From positions 20,428,744-20,492,743 of the forward strand of contig OX419759.1 of the NCBI GenBank assembly GCA_948567375.1: a stretch of 64,000 bases of DNA. Reading direction: 5' to 3'. A program made the translations under genes and the position numbers. Shown here one piece after another: positions 1-12,982 of this stretch; the stretch's first letter is position 1, and each line of letters begins with the position of its first letter. This DNA is from Lunularia cruciata. Lineage: Eukaryota > Streptophyta > Marchantiopsida > Lunulariales > Lunulariaceae. Below the pieces are notes generated by a model. It was not told the DNA's origin and did no database searches. It saw only the letters and a list, made by a program, of their open reading frames with translations.

Positions 1-2053
1 CAGAAACCAGCGCGACTGGGTATCATTGCAATTTGCATTACCTGAGTTTGCACGCGGGGTACCAGGATATTTCCGACGAATATCGATCACGAGCGCTATT
101 GATCTGTACAAAACTGGATACTCTTGATCTGCCCAAGCACCACTTGAGCAGCTCACTGTCTCCAAACCTTGGGTCCTCCTTGTTCAAGTTGTCTCATCTT
201 GACCGGTCTGACACCGGCTGCGAAGGTTCTTTCGCACAAGGGTTCGTTTACACAATTGTATAGCGTTAAAATATCTTGATTTTCCGTTCAATTACTTGAA
301 CGGTTCCCTCTCTACAGAATTGGGCAACTTACTGCACTGTCCAATTTATATTTGAGTGACAATTATCTAGAAGGAACTTTACCCATAGAGTTATACAATT
401 CTACAAAATTAGTGTAGAGTTTGTCCTTCAATGGATTGAGTGGTTCGTTATCAATGACCATCAGTAACACTAGAAATCAGACTGGTTAAATTTGTGTAGT
501 GAGGACCTAGATCTACACTTGATCTAGATCATTTGCAGGATCTCAACTCAAAAAGTCTCTCTCATCTTGGGTCTCTGGCGGGTTGTGTGGTCTCAAAGAA
601 CACTCGTCATTGACATACTTAGGTTTGGCACACAACCACCAGCAAGGAGATTTGCCTGACTTGAGAAAGTGGAGAACTTCCAGTTCTACTCCTGCAGAAT
701 AATGAAAAAGAAGGAAATTTGAATCTTCTTCAGACTTTAAGTCCCTTCTTGTTCTAGATTTGAGCAAAAATCAAGTGGGCTCCCTCAGCTTCAAAGTTCA
801 ACATTACTTGGCTACTTGCTGCTGACCAACAATTCACTGGCGTTAGGAGATATTAGCCTCTTCGACGCCATTGGTAGCCTCAGCTCCTTATGGGCGGAAT
901 ATTGCCAGTGGACTGGAGACTTGAGCTCGTTATCGGTACTTCACGAATTTTCAGAGCGCAGTTGAGGGGGCAAGAAGTTGACGGGTGATTTAAAGTTTCC
1001 TAGACAATGTGAACTTCACAAACTTTGGTGGCTGGATTTACGTGACAATCAAATTACAGGCGATTTGGAACCACCCCGGGAAGGTGGAGCATCTATCTCA
1101 AGTCAAATACCTGGGACTCCGTAGAAACAAGCTGAAGGGAACGTTGGAGCTTCTTGCACATCAAGGAGAAGAAGGATAGCGAGTATGGGGATGATTTCAC
1201 CATATCGATCTTGCATCGACTAATCTCAATTTCTATTCCGCCATCTCTTTTCAATGGTAAAACGGCCCCGAACATGGGTGAGTACAGATTCGTTAAGTAT
1301 CGCAAAGTGTCAGATAATGATCTAAGTGGAGGAATTCTTCTGGAAAATATGTACCGTCCGGCCAAGGCTTTGTCTGCTTGCCCCCGAGACTTCAGCATGG
1401 ACAGGTTTAGCGGGTTCTGCGCATCGATGGATCTATCTGGTAACCAAGTTCGTCTTTTGGATAGATCGGGGAATCGCTGGAAGCCATCGATCTCCATGAT
1501 GCCCATAGGCGGCAAAGTTTAGGGAATAACGGTATCCATGGGACACTTGTTTCCTAAAGCAAAATCTGCGACTGTTTTGCATTTATCAACAAGCTCAGGG
1601 GAGATTTACCAAGCACCAGCAAAGGAGGCTGGAACTTGACTAGATTTCTGCTCAACAACAACGACAATCTGAAGGGATCAATTCCTATCACAAGTTCACA
1701 AGTTCCAATTCTCCAAGTTAGCATCTCTCGACTTGAGTCAGAACTCTCTTAGTGGAGAGTCACCTCTGGACGTGCTCCTTCGTTTTCCATCACGGCAAAT
1801 CTTAAATCTATCACACAATTGTTTCTCCGGGGATAGAGCTGAGAGCTGTGCGGAATCGTTGCGAAAGGGTGGATTACGAGCAGTGAATTTCGTCTTCAAT
1901 AACTTTAGCTGTCACTTGGCCCAGTCCACCGTAGGCTTAAACAGTTATCGCTTCAACAGCAATCATGTCGGCTTGTGTAGTGAAATTTTGGGATTTTTGC
2001 AACTCCCAAACTGTTCCAAAGGGATGAAGACTGAAAATTACATCCGCAATTAA
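1..2053 (+). pseudogene. Decayed leucine-rich-repeat receptor-like protein, 5' end outside window
   Basis: Plant LRR units are scattered over all three plus-strand frames with frequent stops. Examples are VLDLSKNQVGSLSF near 740, LWWLDLRDNQITGDLE near 1020, and LASLDLSQNSLSGESP followed by ILNLSHNCFSGD at about 1720-1840. The last open piece (1733-2053) ends in a GLCSEILGFLQLPNC stretch. That resembles the capping segment (GLCG...C) that closes the ectodomain of plant LRR receptor proteins and kinases. No transmembrane helix or kinase domain follows before the stop near 2051. Family members sit in the plasma membrane and bind peptides or pathogen molecules. The many frameshifts and stops make a functional product very unlikely. 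Whether it was a receptor kinase or a kinase-less receptor protein cannot be decided. Confidence 0.75.
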
Positions 2054-2352
2054 TAGTGTCAGATCAACCTCTTTTCCGTTCCTCCTGGGCATGTGCATGC
2101 CATATGCAAGCTTGCTAGGTACTCCCGTAATCTAGAAATTCAGTTTTCGCCGGTTTTCTTTTCTGCTACTTTAGTGTCCACTATTCTTGATGACAGTGAG
2201 ACTTCACATGCTTATGTTTGATACGACAGAAATACAAACACCAGATGTGTCCATTGCATCTGGTTGACATAAGCAAGTTGGTTGTTCCATCCATATAGAA
2301 AAACATATATACCTACGTCAATTATATGTACCTGCGTTAAATATAACGATGT

Positions 2353-2355
<3 letters not shown>
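2054..2355. other. Spacer, nothing recognised
   Basis: This stretch lies between the LRR remnant and the (TA)n tract. I see no transmembrane, kinase or RNA signature in it. Confidence 0.5.

Positions 2356-2444
<89 letters not shown>
2356..2444. repeat. (TA)n microsatellite, 3' tail of LINE copy 1
   Basis: About 89 bases of pure TA dinucleotide. It abuts the 3' end of the minus-strand LINE beginning at 2445. The third long LINE copy (plus strand) ends in the same way at 61444-61524, so the tract is probably the element's tail or its target and not an independent microsatellite. Very short TA-encoded ORFs (Tyr-Ile runs) here are not genes. Confidence 0.9.
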
Positions 2445-2446
<2 letters not shown>

Positions 2447-5258
2447 CATATGAGGAAAGGGGAAGGAATACAAGGCCAAACATTCACAAGTAACCAAAAT
2501 CAAAGACTTACACTAGTAGGGCTTGAAAGGACCCAAGGGGAAAAAGAGCCCCAACACCAAACACCAAAGAAAGTAAGGATGGGTCTACTCCTGAACTGTG
2601 TGGTAGAGGTCCTCCAATGGTATGTCTTGTAAGTGGAGAGGGAGGACCTTAACCATTCTAGGTGTACCTACTGCAGCCGCTTGTCAATGAAGATCTAATG
2701 CTTGAGAGAGTTGCAAAGTGACTAATACGCACTATCTTTAATAGGATGTGATCATGGTTGGAGAAATAGCAAATGCCCCTCTCCTCTGCAAAGAACCTCA
2801 TGCGGCATCTCTGAGGAGACCTCAAAATGATTATGTAAGCACCCAAAAATCTCAACTGTGAGGGGAGAAAGGTATCTGAGGATAGCCTAGGTGAGTAGTG
2901 GTCCTCCTTGCCCCTAGAGGCAATGGTCTCCACTACACCATTTGTATGCCTGCCCATGTCAAGGACTCCGCTCATAGAGGGTTGGCCACCACCACATCAT
3001 GCAAAGTGCAGCACTCATCCATGAAAATAACATACCTGGAACTATATATTATCCAAATGAAACAACATCCACGGGCACCCAACGGACAGGTGGTCCTGAT
3101 AGATCCAACAAACCCTCAATCTGAACCTTGGGCCTGTATACCTTGGAAAATCTAAGAGACTGTATCATGAAGTGCATCATGGACTTTGGTGAGCTCTCCC
3201 TATTCCACATAGTAGAAAGTGTATCCCTTGCATGTCATAAGGGGAACCATATGTGCATTGGTCCGGTAACCTTATGAGAGTTGGATGTGTGAGACCCAAC
3301 CTCAATCCTAGTGCTATAGTAAAATTCTTAGAAATGAAAAGGAAATTTTCAATCAAGTGTGAAGCCTAGAGCCTTTCTCAGCAAGAGAGGATTCTGGCTC
3401 TGTCATGCAAAGGTGCATCATTAAGGGTGCTAGTAAGATTGTGAGTGTGCATACTCTCAACGAGATCTGCCAAGAGTCTAGGGATACAACTTCACTCAAG
3501 GAGTGATGTGCATGTAGTGCCTAGCAATAAGTCACATGCCAATCAAAGATATGCTTGGAATGCATATGTACTTGAATGCACTATCTTGATAGGTCCCAAG
3601 AGAAAGGACTACCCTCATATAAGAACTGGTTTGCTAAATGAGGGACCACTAGAGCAATGCTATGATATATGTTATTGGTGTTATGGACTCTTGGCCTAAG
3701 TGACCGCATCTACCTATGACTATGAGGAGAGCCATCTGCTACATATGCCACTCATCTGATAGATGTGGGAGCATGCATAGTGATAACAAAGTGGAGAAAT
3801 TACGGTGGATAGTATTATCAAACATCTTTAAATGTAGCAACAATGCCTCTATAGGCAAGAATGTTTGTGTCAAATTTGAGGCCATAGGAGGTAGCACCAA
3901 CTAAGAATGGAATAGGTCACATGAGTATTCCACCAATTGTGGGAGGAGGTGAGCATGGGATATGGCCTATACTAAGGTGTACATTATGAATCAACTACAA
4001 AAATCCTCTAGTTTTATAGGAGAGCCAAAACTCTTAAACCACCTATGCAGAACTAGGATCCAGGTGGGAAGTTGAAGGGAGTGAGGACCGTGCTTGGGCA
4101 CCAAACCTTGCAATGAGTCTGAATCATAAACCCAATGCCTCTAAGCTAAGTGTGAAAGCATACATTCTGCTAACTACATCCTTAAAAGGGCCCACAATAT
4201 GAGTAGCATCCAAGATGGATGGCAAAAGACAAGATGAGAAAGTTGTTGGCACCTATCATAAAATTATGGAATGCATTATGGCATATAGAGGCCCTCCTAG
4301 TGGACCCCCTACCATGTGCCCTTGGTTGATATCAATTGCAAGAGCTCCCTTGTAGTGATATGGTGATTGTACAATAGAAGTGGCTTGATACCATAGAAAG
4401 TGCGGATAAAAGAGGATCTGATTTATAACTAAGCAAAAAGATCAGAATAAAATTGCACAAGAGATGGTATTGAAGGCATTGGAGACATCAACTTGGACCA
4501 CCACCTAATCTGGATGAATGTCCAAGGATGCTCAAATTCCCACAATAATATCCTCATAACTCCCCACAGTATAACAAATTGATGGGGAGACACAAAGGAA
4601 GTAAAAGATGTACATAATAAGTAAATAGTGCAAGGAACTAGATTGAGAAAAGAACATCCCTAATGCCAATGGAGTGCAAACTTGAGGTCTCATTTGCAAG
4701 AGCAATGAGGTCAGAGGCTCCAAATACACAAGTTGCTCAAAGGAGCACCTGACTCAAGGCAATGTTTACAAAATTGAAAAGAGAAGACTAAAACCCAACC
4801 TAAATCTAGAGCATCTAGGGAGAGGCAATCTCAAAGGTGCTGAAAAGCTAGTCCAAATGGTGCACCTATTGAAAAACACAAAGACTGGAGAAGAGCATGA
4901 GCAAAGTAGGACTATGTTAATTTGGTTCATAATCATGAGGAACAAAGGAAGGTACTCAAAGGAGATTGGATGTAAGGCAAATAAGGTTGATAAAGTCTCA
5001 TTGGAGAAGAGCAATGGCTGAAGGGCAAGAGAGCCTAGGTTGCCCACCTGTACTCCCTTACTTGACTTAATATCACAAATCAACAAAAGCAATGATGCTT
5101 TGGGGATAGGGCATGGGGTTGTGGAGACTCTACATTCTTGTAGGCTATGGCTTGGGCCCTAATAGTGTAATCTTCTTGGAGTGCTACCCAATCTCCTCTC
5201 AATAACCTATGAATCCTAGAGGTAATCTCTCAATAGCCCAAAGCACATCCATGGGCTA

Positions 5259-5872
5259 GTATAATTTTCTAAGGATATGAGACCCCCAAGAGAAAACCCA
5301 AAAGAAGAAACATAAGGTTTCACAATCAAAACTCCAATGCCCTAAAGCAGCACATTGTCTTTATTATATAGTAAAAAGGATTCCCTAAAAGGAAACTCCA
5401 CCCTTGGATCAAATACATATATTGGTGATATGTTAGCAAGCTCTACCCTTAGATTAGTTGTATGCATGGGTGACATGTTAGTGCTGGTTGTATTTGGTTG
5501 GTCAAACAAGCTTTGACCAAAAGGAATCTTTAGGGAATATTCTTTGTAAGAATCTCAAAATCGCATGGGTGAGATACAATTGGAAAGCTCTCAAGGAGAA
5601 AAAAAGGGGAGGGAAAGCTAGTCTACTCTTTGCAAAAGATATAATCTGCACAATTTTGAGGTCTAATTCATTAGTTTAAACCTCCAAAATTAGCTATGAA
5701 GTTTTCAAATTATTTTCAACTCTTGTGCTATTAGTAAAAGTACTCTTTTGGTGATATCTCTATCTAATATACTTAGTCCATCATATATTTCATCCTTCCA
5801 GATGTTAACAAGCCAATTTTAATCTCTAGATAATATATCTAGCTATTGGTATTACAACTAGGAAGAGTATTG
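5259..5872 (-). repeat. Solo LTR of the element C family inside LINE copy 1
   Basis: It matches the LTR at 26763-27351 along its whole length. Shared landmarks are the TCCACCCTTGGATCA block, TTGGTGATATGTTAGCAAGC, a TTTGGTTGGTCAAACAAG block and a GAGGTCTAATTCATT block. No internal retrotransposon sequence adjoins it, so it fits a solo LTR left by unequal recombination. Edges are approximate because the two copies have diverged, and no target duplication was identified. Confidence 0.65.
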
Positions 5873-7062
5873 TCCCCTATAGAAAAAGGGCCAATAATGT
5901 TTAAGTGGAGACATATGTCTAGTGGTCATCAACCAAGATAAAATGTGGTTGGAGAAATAGTTTGGATCTCACAAGAGGACATAAAGACATATGAATCCTA
6001 GTATACGTCCACTATCACAATAAACCTAATAGGAATGCTTAGATAGTGTCCAAAGAGTGTAACCAAGTATATGTGTTGTGGGGAGCTTATAGAGATACTA
6101 CTAGAGTATAGATGGGATATGGGAAGTTAGAGCAGAGGTGGCATTTGATTTCATATGGAAACATTGAGATCTCCCTCCGTGTTGGGCAAGGGTAATCCCT
6201 ACCCATGGACAATCTAGATAAGATTGTGGTGGGATGTTAATGGGGTGTGATATATGGATGCGTTAAGGGCATGGGTAGAGGAGACTGATCTTGTGGGGTT
6301 GCAGGGTAGGAAGAGAGTCCAAGGTGGAGGAGGGTGTGGAGTGTGACATGAGGATGATGGATAGGGAGGAAAATGGTGAGGCATCCTCCATAAGGGAGTC
6401 TTCTCTTGGTGGGCACTCCACTAGTATAAGAGAATTATCTGACCTAAGGATCAAGGGGGAACCATCATATAGATATTAGTAACTCTATGGGTATGCTGAA
6501 ATAGGTGACATAAGGTCAACCTCTTGCTCATACATATGGGGTGTGGGGTGTCAGATAAGGAGAGATACTGGAGACAGTCTCTCTATGGCCCCAAGCCAAT
6601 GTATTTTTTGTTAGAAATAAGCTATTGAAAATGTACACTTCCCAGAGCATATCCAAGAAATTCCATTACAAGAAGCATGACATAGTAGAGAAAAGTGATG
6701 CATCCCAACACAACAAAGAAAAAGAAGAATGGACAAAAAATAGGAAACAAATGTCTATAAGGGAGGTGAGGAAGACTTATCTACAAACACCAGAGATCTC
6801 CCTCTGCCTCCATTGTCCTCTTTATAAGCAAGTACAACTACTCATTCCTGGTAGTAGTGCTTGACACCCAAACCCATGCACATGTTGATGATGCATGTAC
6901 TTGCAGATGAAGTCAAAGAACAGCCACTATTATATAGAATCCCCTACATACAATACACAAATCCTCCTATACATGAACTTGCTAGTACAAGAACCATTTG
7001 ATAAAAGAAATTTTGATACAAGAAAATATCTGGTACAAGAGCTTTCCAATACAAGTTCCAAT

Positions 7063-7115
7063 ACAAGTTCTTGTAAGGGAGAGTTTTGGCAAAACTCTCC
7101 CTTACAAGAACTTGT
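7063..7115. repeat. Perfect 26-bp inverted repeat with a 1-nt centre
   Basis: Arms 7063-7088 and 7090-7115 are exact reverse complements around a single G at 7089. The surrounding sequence repeats TACAAG-type words. It lies in the 5' part of LINE copy 1, in a block related to 11210-11350. The function is unknown. Confidence 0.85.
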
Positions 7116-7130
7116 CAATAGATGAAATCC

Positions 7131-8195
7131 CTAATCACTATTTGGACTTCCTTTGCATGTATATTGTAAGATACAGTAGGCCTTGTAAGGTCTCCAATCC
7201 CAAACTCCCAAAATAGTGCCTCACTCTCCGGATACTATACATTGACCAATTCCAGGTTGTGATCCTAGCCTTTCCCTCTACTCGGATGCTTATTGGGCCA
7301 CAAGAAAGAAGCTCATGCTCAAAACCTGTCCCCTTAGTCCCTCATGCAAACATCCCACAACTCAATTTAATGATTTCTCATACATGCAATTGATTAATTG
7401 ACATCCCTGCATACAAACCTTGAACCCATCTAAGTCACTTGGTAACTCATCAATACCCATTGCAGGGTGTACTGACCAGCAGAGCACATGTGTGGAGACA
7501 TATTATGCTCAACAACCTTCAAAGACTCCAAATATTGTTGTAATTTCTTTGTAAATGTGATTTGCTTTGCAATGTGCTGTTTTACCCCATATGCCCTAGC
7601 ACTCACAATCCAAAAGTCCTATGGTTTTGAGTACAGCACTACTTTCAACCGTGTGACTGAAGAGATTCTATAATTACCTACATATTGTCAGACATGATTC
7701 AGAGCATGACTAAGATTGACAGGCAATGTATACCCCCACTTTAGGTGGAGCTCAAGAGAGTTTTACCATTGCAGTATTTTGCTAAGAGATTGCTCTTGCT
7801 GATCAAGATCCATCAAGGACTCATGGTGGAACTTAGATTCTATGACCCTGCAGCTCTGATCTTTCTGCTATTAGAGTTAAACATTGACAGTTGAAATTGA
7901 CTTTCAATTTCCACCCTGGATCTTTCCACAAAGAGAATATCTCACAACTCTCAAAAGGTAATCTGATCACTCAGTCCAGTGTTCCTCCTCTACACAAGAA
8001 GTTTTGAACCTAGTTTACTAAATTGGTGGACCACCCATCCTTGCATGATCAAACCACAGCTAGGAAGGAGTATTCATTTGCAGCAGCACTGAATTTGATT
8101 ATCTTACTATCTTGAGGACATAATTTTCCTCCTTGTGCCATTCTTGGTTACATCACATGTATCTATGGTGCAGTCATGTGACAAACTGTCCCACC
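7131..8195. other. Spacer between LINE copies, nothing recognised
   Basis: AT-rich sequence with only short frames, and no domain, RNA gene or repeat family that I can name. Confidence 0.4.
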
Positions 8196-11100
8196 AGCCG
8201 AATAAAATACCCCAAAAGAATGGAAGAAAAGGAATACAAGACACCAAAAAGTACAAAATAGAAGGAAGAGCTTGAAGCTCTAGGATAAGGGGAAAAAAGG
8301 CTACAGAGCTAAGCCCATTGCTATCATTATGTAGAGTAGCCTACGCAAAAAATTTAAAAAAGGAAGTATATGGGAACCTATATCTTAATGGTGTGGTAGA
8401 AATCCTCCAAGGGTAAGTATGGCAAATATGAGGGGAGTGCTGTCAATGGAATAGGAGGGCCCATTACTAATACCTGTCAATGAAGACTCAAAGCTTGTGA
8501 TCTCTATAGGGTGACATAAACACTTTGCCATAAATAAGAGGTAAGCATGGTGGGTATGAAGGCCAAGGTGCCTCTCCTCTGTAGTGAGCTCCATAGTGCA
8601 TCTCCAAGGAGACTATCAAATTGATGATGAAGGTGGCCAATGATCTCCACTATTATGGAGGCAAAGGTGTTGGAGGCAAGCCATGGGGCATAGTGGTCCT
8701 CCTTCCCCATGATAGCAATGATTTTTGTAGCTCTTGCTTGGATGCTATCTCATACCAAGGACTCTGATTGAAGTGTACCCCTACCACATCATACAATGTA
8801 TGTTGGTCATCCCTAAAAGTGACAAGATCTATCCACACCCTCCAATGAGGTGGGCCTAATTGTATCATCCATCACTCAATCTAAACATATGAGTGAGTAG
8901 ATTGTAGACTAGGCCACTACATCTCCAATAGCATCATGGCCTTTAGTAGGCTTTCTCTTTGGCACATTGTAAGATGTGGATGCCCATAATATCTAATGTA
9001 GAACCACACATGCATTGGTCTGGTATGCCCAAGAGTGTTGGATGAGGCAGACGTAGCCAAAGTTGAAGAGCCATTGTGAACTCCTCTGATGTGAACCAAA
9101 AGTCCTCAATCAAAACGGAAGCGTGAAGCCAAGCTTTGGCTCCCTTCCCGCCACAAGAGAGGATCTTAACTCTATCCGGTAAAGGTGCGTTATTGAAGAT
9201 GCTATAAAGGGTATGAGTGTGCATGCACTCATTAATTTCTGCCTAAATCTTCCTAGAGTCAGAAGAAACAAGGCCCACAAAGGCAGGAAGTGTTGTTCAT
9301 GCTGGTTTTGGCAATAAATCATGAGCCAATCAAAGAGATGTTTGGATAGCAAGGGTGCCTAAATCAATTGCTATGATGGGTGGCAATAAAAAAAAGTGTC
9401 CCTCATGTAAGAACCTATCTGTCAAAAGGGGAGCCACAAAGGCCATGCTCCTAGATAGGTTGTTGGTGCAATAACCTCCTATGATGTGATATTGCATCCT
9501 CCCATGGCTATGGGAAGAGCTACCTGCAATTGTCACTAGTCATGTGCTAATTGTAGGAGCATAAATGGCCCTAAGAATGTGGAGAAGTTATGGTACATGT
9601 GACTATCAAAAGATAGTAGATATGGTAGCAGAATTGCAATGGGAGGATATGTACATGCCAAATATGATGCTCTCAAGACATAACACTAAAACAAAACAGG
9701 AGAGAATAGGCAACATGTATGTTCCTCAACCAGTGTAGTAGGTGGGGATGGGTAGTAGCCTAACTCAATATATCTGAGATATATAAGCTACAAAAATCCT
9801 CATCTCCAAGAGGGGAGCCCAATACCCTCAAACCTCCTATTGGGAATTGGAATCTTGATGGGAAGTCAAAGGCGGTGAGGGCTATATGTGAGCTCTAGGG
9901 TTTGCATTTACAAGTCTAAACTTGTAATCCTAAGGTCTCAAGACTAATTTTGAAAGGGTGCACTGCTCAAACTACATCCTCAATGGGGCCCAAGATGTGA
10001 ACATCATTTGATAGGGATGGAAAAAGACATGTGGGAAAGGCAATTACCATCTCTTGCAAAGTTGTGTAGTGAGCTATGGAAAATAAGTGCATTCCCAATG
10101 GATCTCCTTGGCAAGTACTCTTGCAAAGCTAACTAAGTGAACTCTCATGTGGTAGTATGGTGGCTATACAACAAGTGTCTCAATGCCACAGAAATTATGC
10201 ACAAAAGGAATCAAAGACATGATCTTCTCTCTATAAAACAAAGAGCTCAAAACAGCACTAGACAAGAAATGGCATTAAAGGCATTTGAGATATCCACTTG
10301 GACAACTACCCAATGAGGATGGAGGTCCAAGGAAGCTCTAATGTCCACAATAGCCATCTCAAAACCACTTGGCATGGCTGATGCATATTGATGAGGAGAT
10401 AAGAAAGATGAAAAAGAATGGAAAAACTGTAAGCAAATGGTGTGTGCCTACTAAAAACAAGAAGACATCCCCTATGGCTATGAGAAATGCACTAGATGTC
10501 TCCTTGAATAGAGCAAGGAGACAAGATGCACCAAAATAATGAGTTGCACCCAAGACCACCAAACCCAAGGGTAAGACATTGGCAATAGGCAACGAGAAAG
10601 GAGAAGCTTGACTTTGGCAAGTCAAGGGAGAGGTAATCCCAAAAATGCTCAAAAACTATTCTTGAAGGACCACATGCTAAGAAACATGGAGAGTGGAGTA
10701 GATCTGGGTAAAGAAGGACTCTATAAGATGTAACTCCTTATTTGGGTGATAATCATGGGCAAAAGAAGGAAGATCAAAACTGGCATATGGATGGAGGTCA
10801 TGTAAAGCTAAGAAAGTGTTAATGGAAAAGGGTGTTGGTTTGGAGGGTGAGAGTGCCTATACTGCTCACCAATATTCCCCTACCTATCATAACATCAAAA
10901 AACAATGTAAGTGGAGCATGAGTGTGACGAGACTCTATGATCAATGTGGCCATTGCTTGTGCTTGGATGGCATACTTCTCTTGTAAAGTAGGCCAAAGAG
11001 AGACTACTGAAGAGCCTCCTAACTCCAAGGAGAAATAATCCAATACATGACTAAAAAGGTACACATCCAAACCCCGAACTAAGAAATCAATAGCAACTAC

Positions 11101-11350
11101 ATGAACACACTCTAGAACCAACAACACATGAACATAACTAGACGAAAAATGATAACTGATAAAATGAAACAGAATTGGAATGGAATGGAGGAAGATAGCC
11201 CATCTGCTATTGAAGAAGAATCTCCATTATATAGAAGGAGAATCTCCATTCTATACAAGAAAAATTTGTTAGAAGAATCATGGGGGAAAAGAATTTGTTG
11301 GTGAAAGAACCCTTTGGAACCAAAAAATCTTTGGTACATAAACTAGATCT
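8196..11350 (-). mobile_element. LINE copy 2, decayed, same family as copy 1
   Basis: Minus-strand relic of a non-LTR reverse transcriptase. Reading back from the 3' end, I see the C-terminal block (GKEDHYAPWLASNTF, 8504-8710). Next comes a Cys/His cluster of the form C-x-C-G...D-x2-G-x-H-x3-C (frame at 8943-9224). A preceding W-L...F...AL-x-L-x-L-RLP block is typical of the region after the RT domain in this LINE type. Near 10500 is a segment matching the conserved AIGDVF block of the RT. The 3' end lacks a (TA)n tail and ends in an ATAAAATA-like stretch near 8200. The ORF1 region seems deleted or unrecognisable, since 11210-11350 already matches the far 5' part of copy 1. No intact ORF remains. 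Confidence 0.7.
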
Positions 11351-12982
11351 CACCAAATCCCATTTTTCCCACTGCTTCTCCTTTAGCATTCTCCACCAGG
11401 CGCAGTGTCCGGGCCATGGGGACAATCAATAAAAAAATGGAGAAAAAGAAAAATCTTGGTCTTCTTCTACTTCTGCACCTTCTTCTGTCCTACGAGCCCT
11501 TCGCTTTTGCTCTATCGTAGTATGTAATCCCAATTGAATGTGGTAAGATTGTCATAAGAGCCTTGTGCTACTAAACCTGATCCCTTTCCTCGCGAGCCCC
11601 TCTAACTCTTCCCAACAAATCACCATGAAACACATGAAAGGTCAAAGGTTCGTTCCCTCGCCACCGCTGTTTGTCCCTTTGATCTATCCCTCTCTCTTTG
11701 TTCTATCGCAACCCGCTTCACGACTCTTTCATTTGGTTTTCTTCACAGAACTCAACTTGAGAATCTACAAACGATTTGAATATTTTCCAGGGGGGACTTA
11801 GACGTTTGAATGAACCCGATCCCTTCAAATTGCAGATCCCTTCCCTCTCCTTGATTTCTCGATATGTTAGTTCTCTTAGATTTCTAGACAATTTTGTTCA
11901 CTGCTAAACCCTGTCCATTTCCGCAACACCGATTCGCTTGAGTAAGTTCTCTGAGCTGTTTAGATGCCCACTCAAGTTGCAATTAATTGTCTTTTCTCCC
12001 AGATCTCCCCGACCTTCTGCACTCACTACTTGAAGCAATTGGCTGAACTTGTCTGGAATTGGATAGATCAGGTAGTGTAGATAATTAGAAAACATGATCA
12101 CAGGGCCAAATCGGGGACGACAGATTACAACTGTGAACCCGGCTGCTCACTTGATATATTAGTGATCAATGGTCCAATGGGGCAATACAGTAACGCACAA
12201 TTCCTTTCTCAGGGTCGCACGGGCTTTGAAACCTCCTTTACATCAACATTTTACAACATAATACGTATATACTACACAACTTTTTCATTTATTCTGGCTT
12301 GATCAAGCATGAACTAACAAGTCCTCTTATAGGTGATTCACTTGTGGTGTGAGTTTTAGACTTCTTACAGTAGAGATTTCCAAAGAGATTTCCTAAAAAA
12401 GATTGCGCCCATGTAAATATCAAAGGAAAAAGGTAGAAAAGGTAATTCTATAACCGCCTTTCTCAAAATCTACTCGCTAGTCCTTTTGAGAAATGTAATA
12501 TGACTCGTTGGGACCTCCTGACGAATATGGCGGCTATCACATCCGAGTGTAGTAGTCAGAGCTGTGTATCCACGGTACAGTCAAGGGAAACTACGATTAT
12601 CACAATGGTTATGTGGTCTCCAACTCTGTTTGTTGCGACAGGTGCAAAACTCGATCGGTCCGCTGCGAGAGGCTTCACTGCCATACGAAGGGTCTGTGAG
12701 TCATCATCCACCAAACAAATAAAAGCATGTAACACCTACTGTGTTGATCTTTTTCTCACTTGATAATAATTCTCCATTATACTTTTCTATTAATATTAAA
12801 ACTGTAATAATTTTTAGATTTTTAGATGAGTCCAGGATATACTTGATCGACACAGAAGATCATTCCAGATTTTCTAACTTTTTGAGTTCGATCCACAGAG
12901 TTCAGTGAACGGAGGTGTCGATCATGCATCTACTTGAACGATAAGTCGGGAACAGATGTGACACTGCAAGTCAGGCAGCACT
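11351..12982. other. Intergenic, no confident gene
   Basis: Moderately GC-balanced sequence. At 12551-12693 there is a possible exon between a CAG acceptor-like site and a GTCTGTGAGT donor-like site, with a Cys-rich frame (CCDRCKTRS-x4-C-x3-HCH). It has no assignable family and no supporting neighbours. Confidence 0.35.

Larger units (their letters stand above)
2445..7130 (-). mobile_element. LINE (non-LTR retrotransposon) copy 1, decayed, split by a solo LTR
   Basis: It runs on the minus strand with its 3' end at the (TA)n tract. It aligns by eye with the plus-strand copy at 58130-61524 over most of its length. Shared blocks include the end of the reverse-transcriptase ORF near 2600 (frame reading ...EDLYHTI then stop), the segment near 4770-5090, a proline/serine-rich ORF1-like block at 6263-6500 (REDSLMEDA against REDSLMENA), and upstream sequence to about 6860. 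A further block at 6900-7130 resembles 11210-11350 of copy 2. The coding capacity is destroyed by stops and frameshifts. A gypsy-type solo LTR sits inside at about 5259-5872, so this copy is older than that insertion. The 5' boundary is not defined. Confidence 0.75.

Noticed and set aside
2212-2503. Open frames of alternating Ile and Tyr
   Set aside because: They are translations of the (TA)n tract, not genes. The same applies at 61272-61586.
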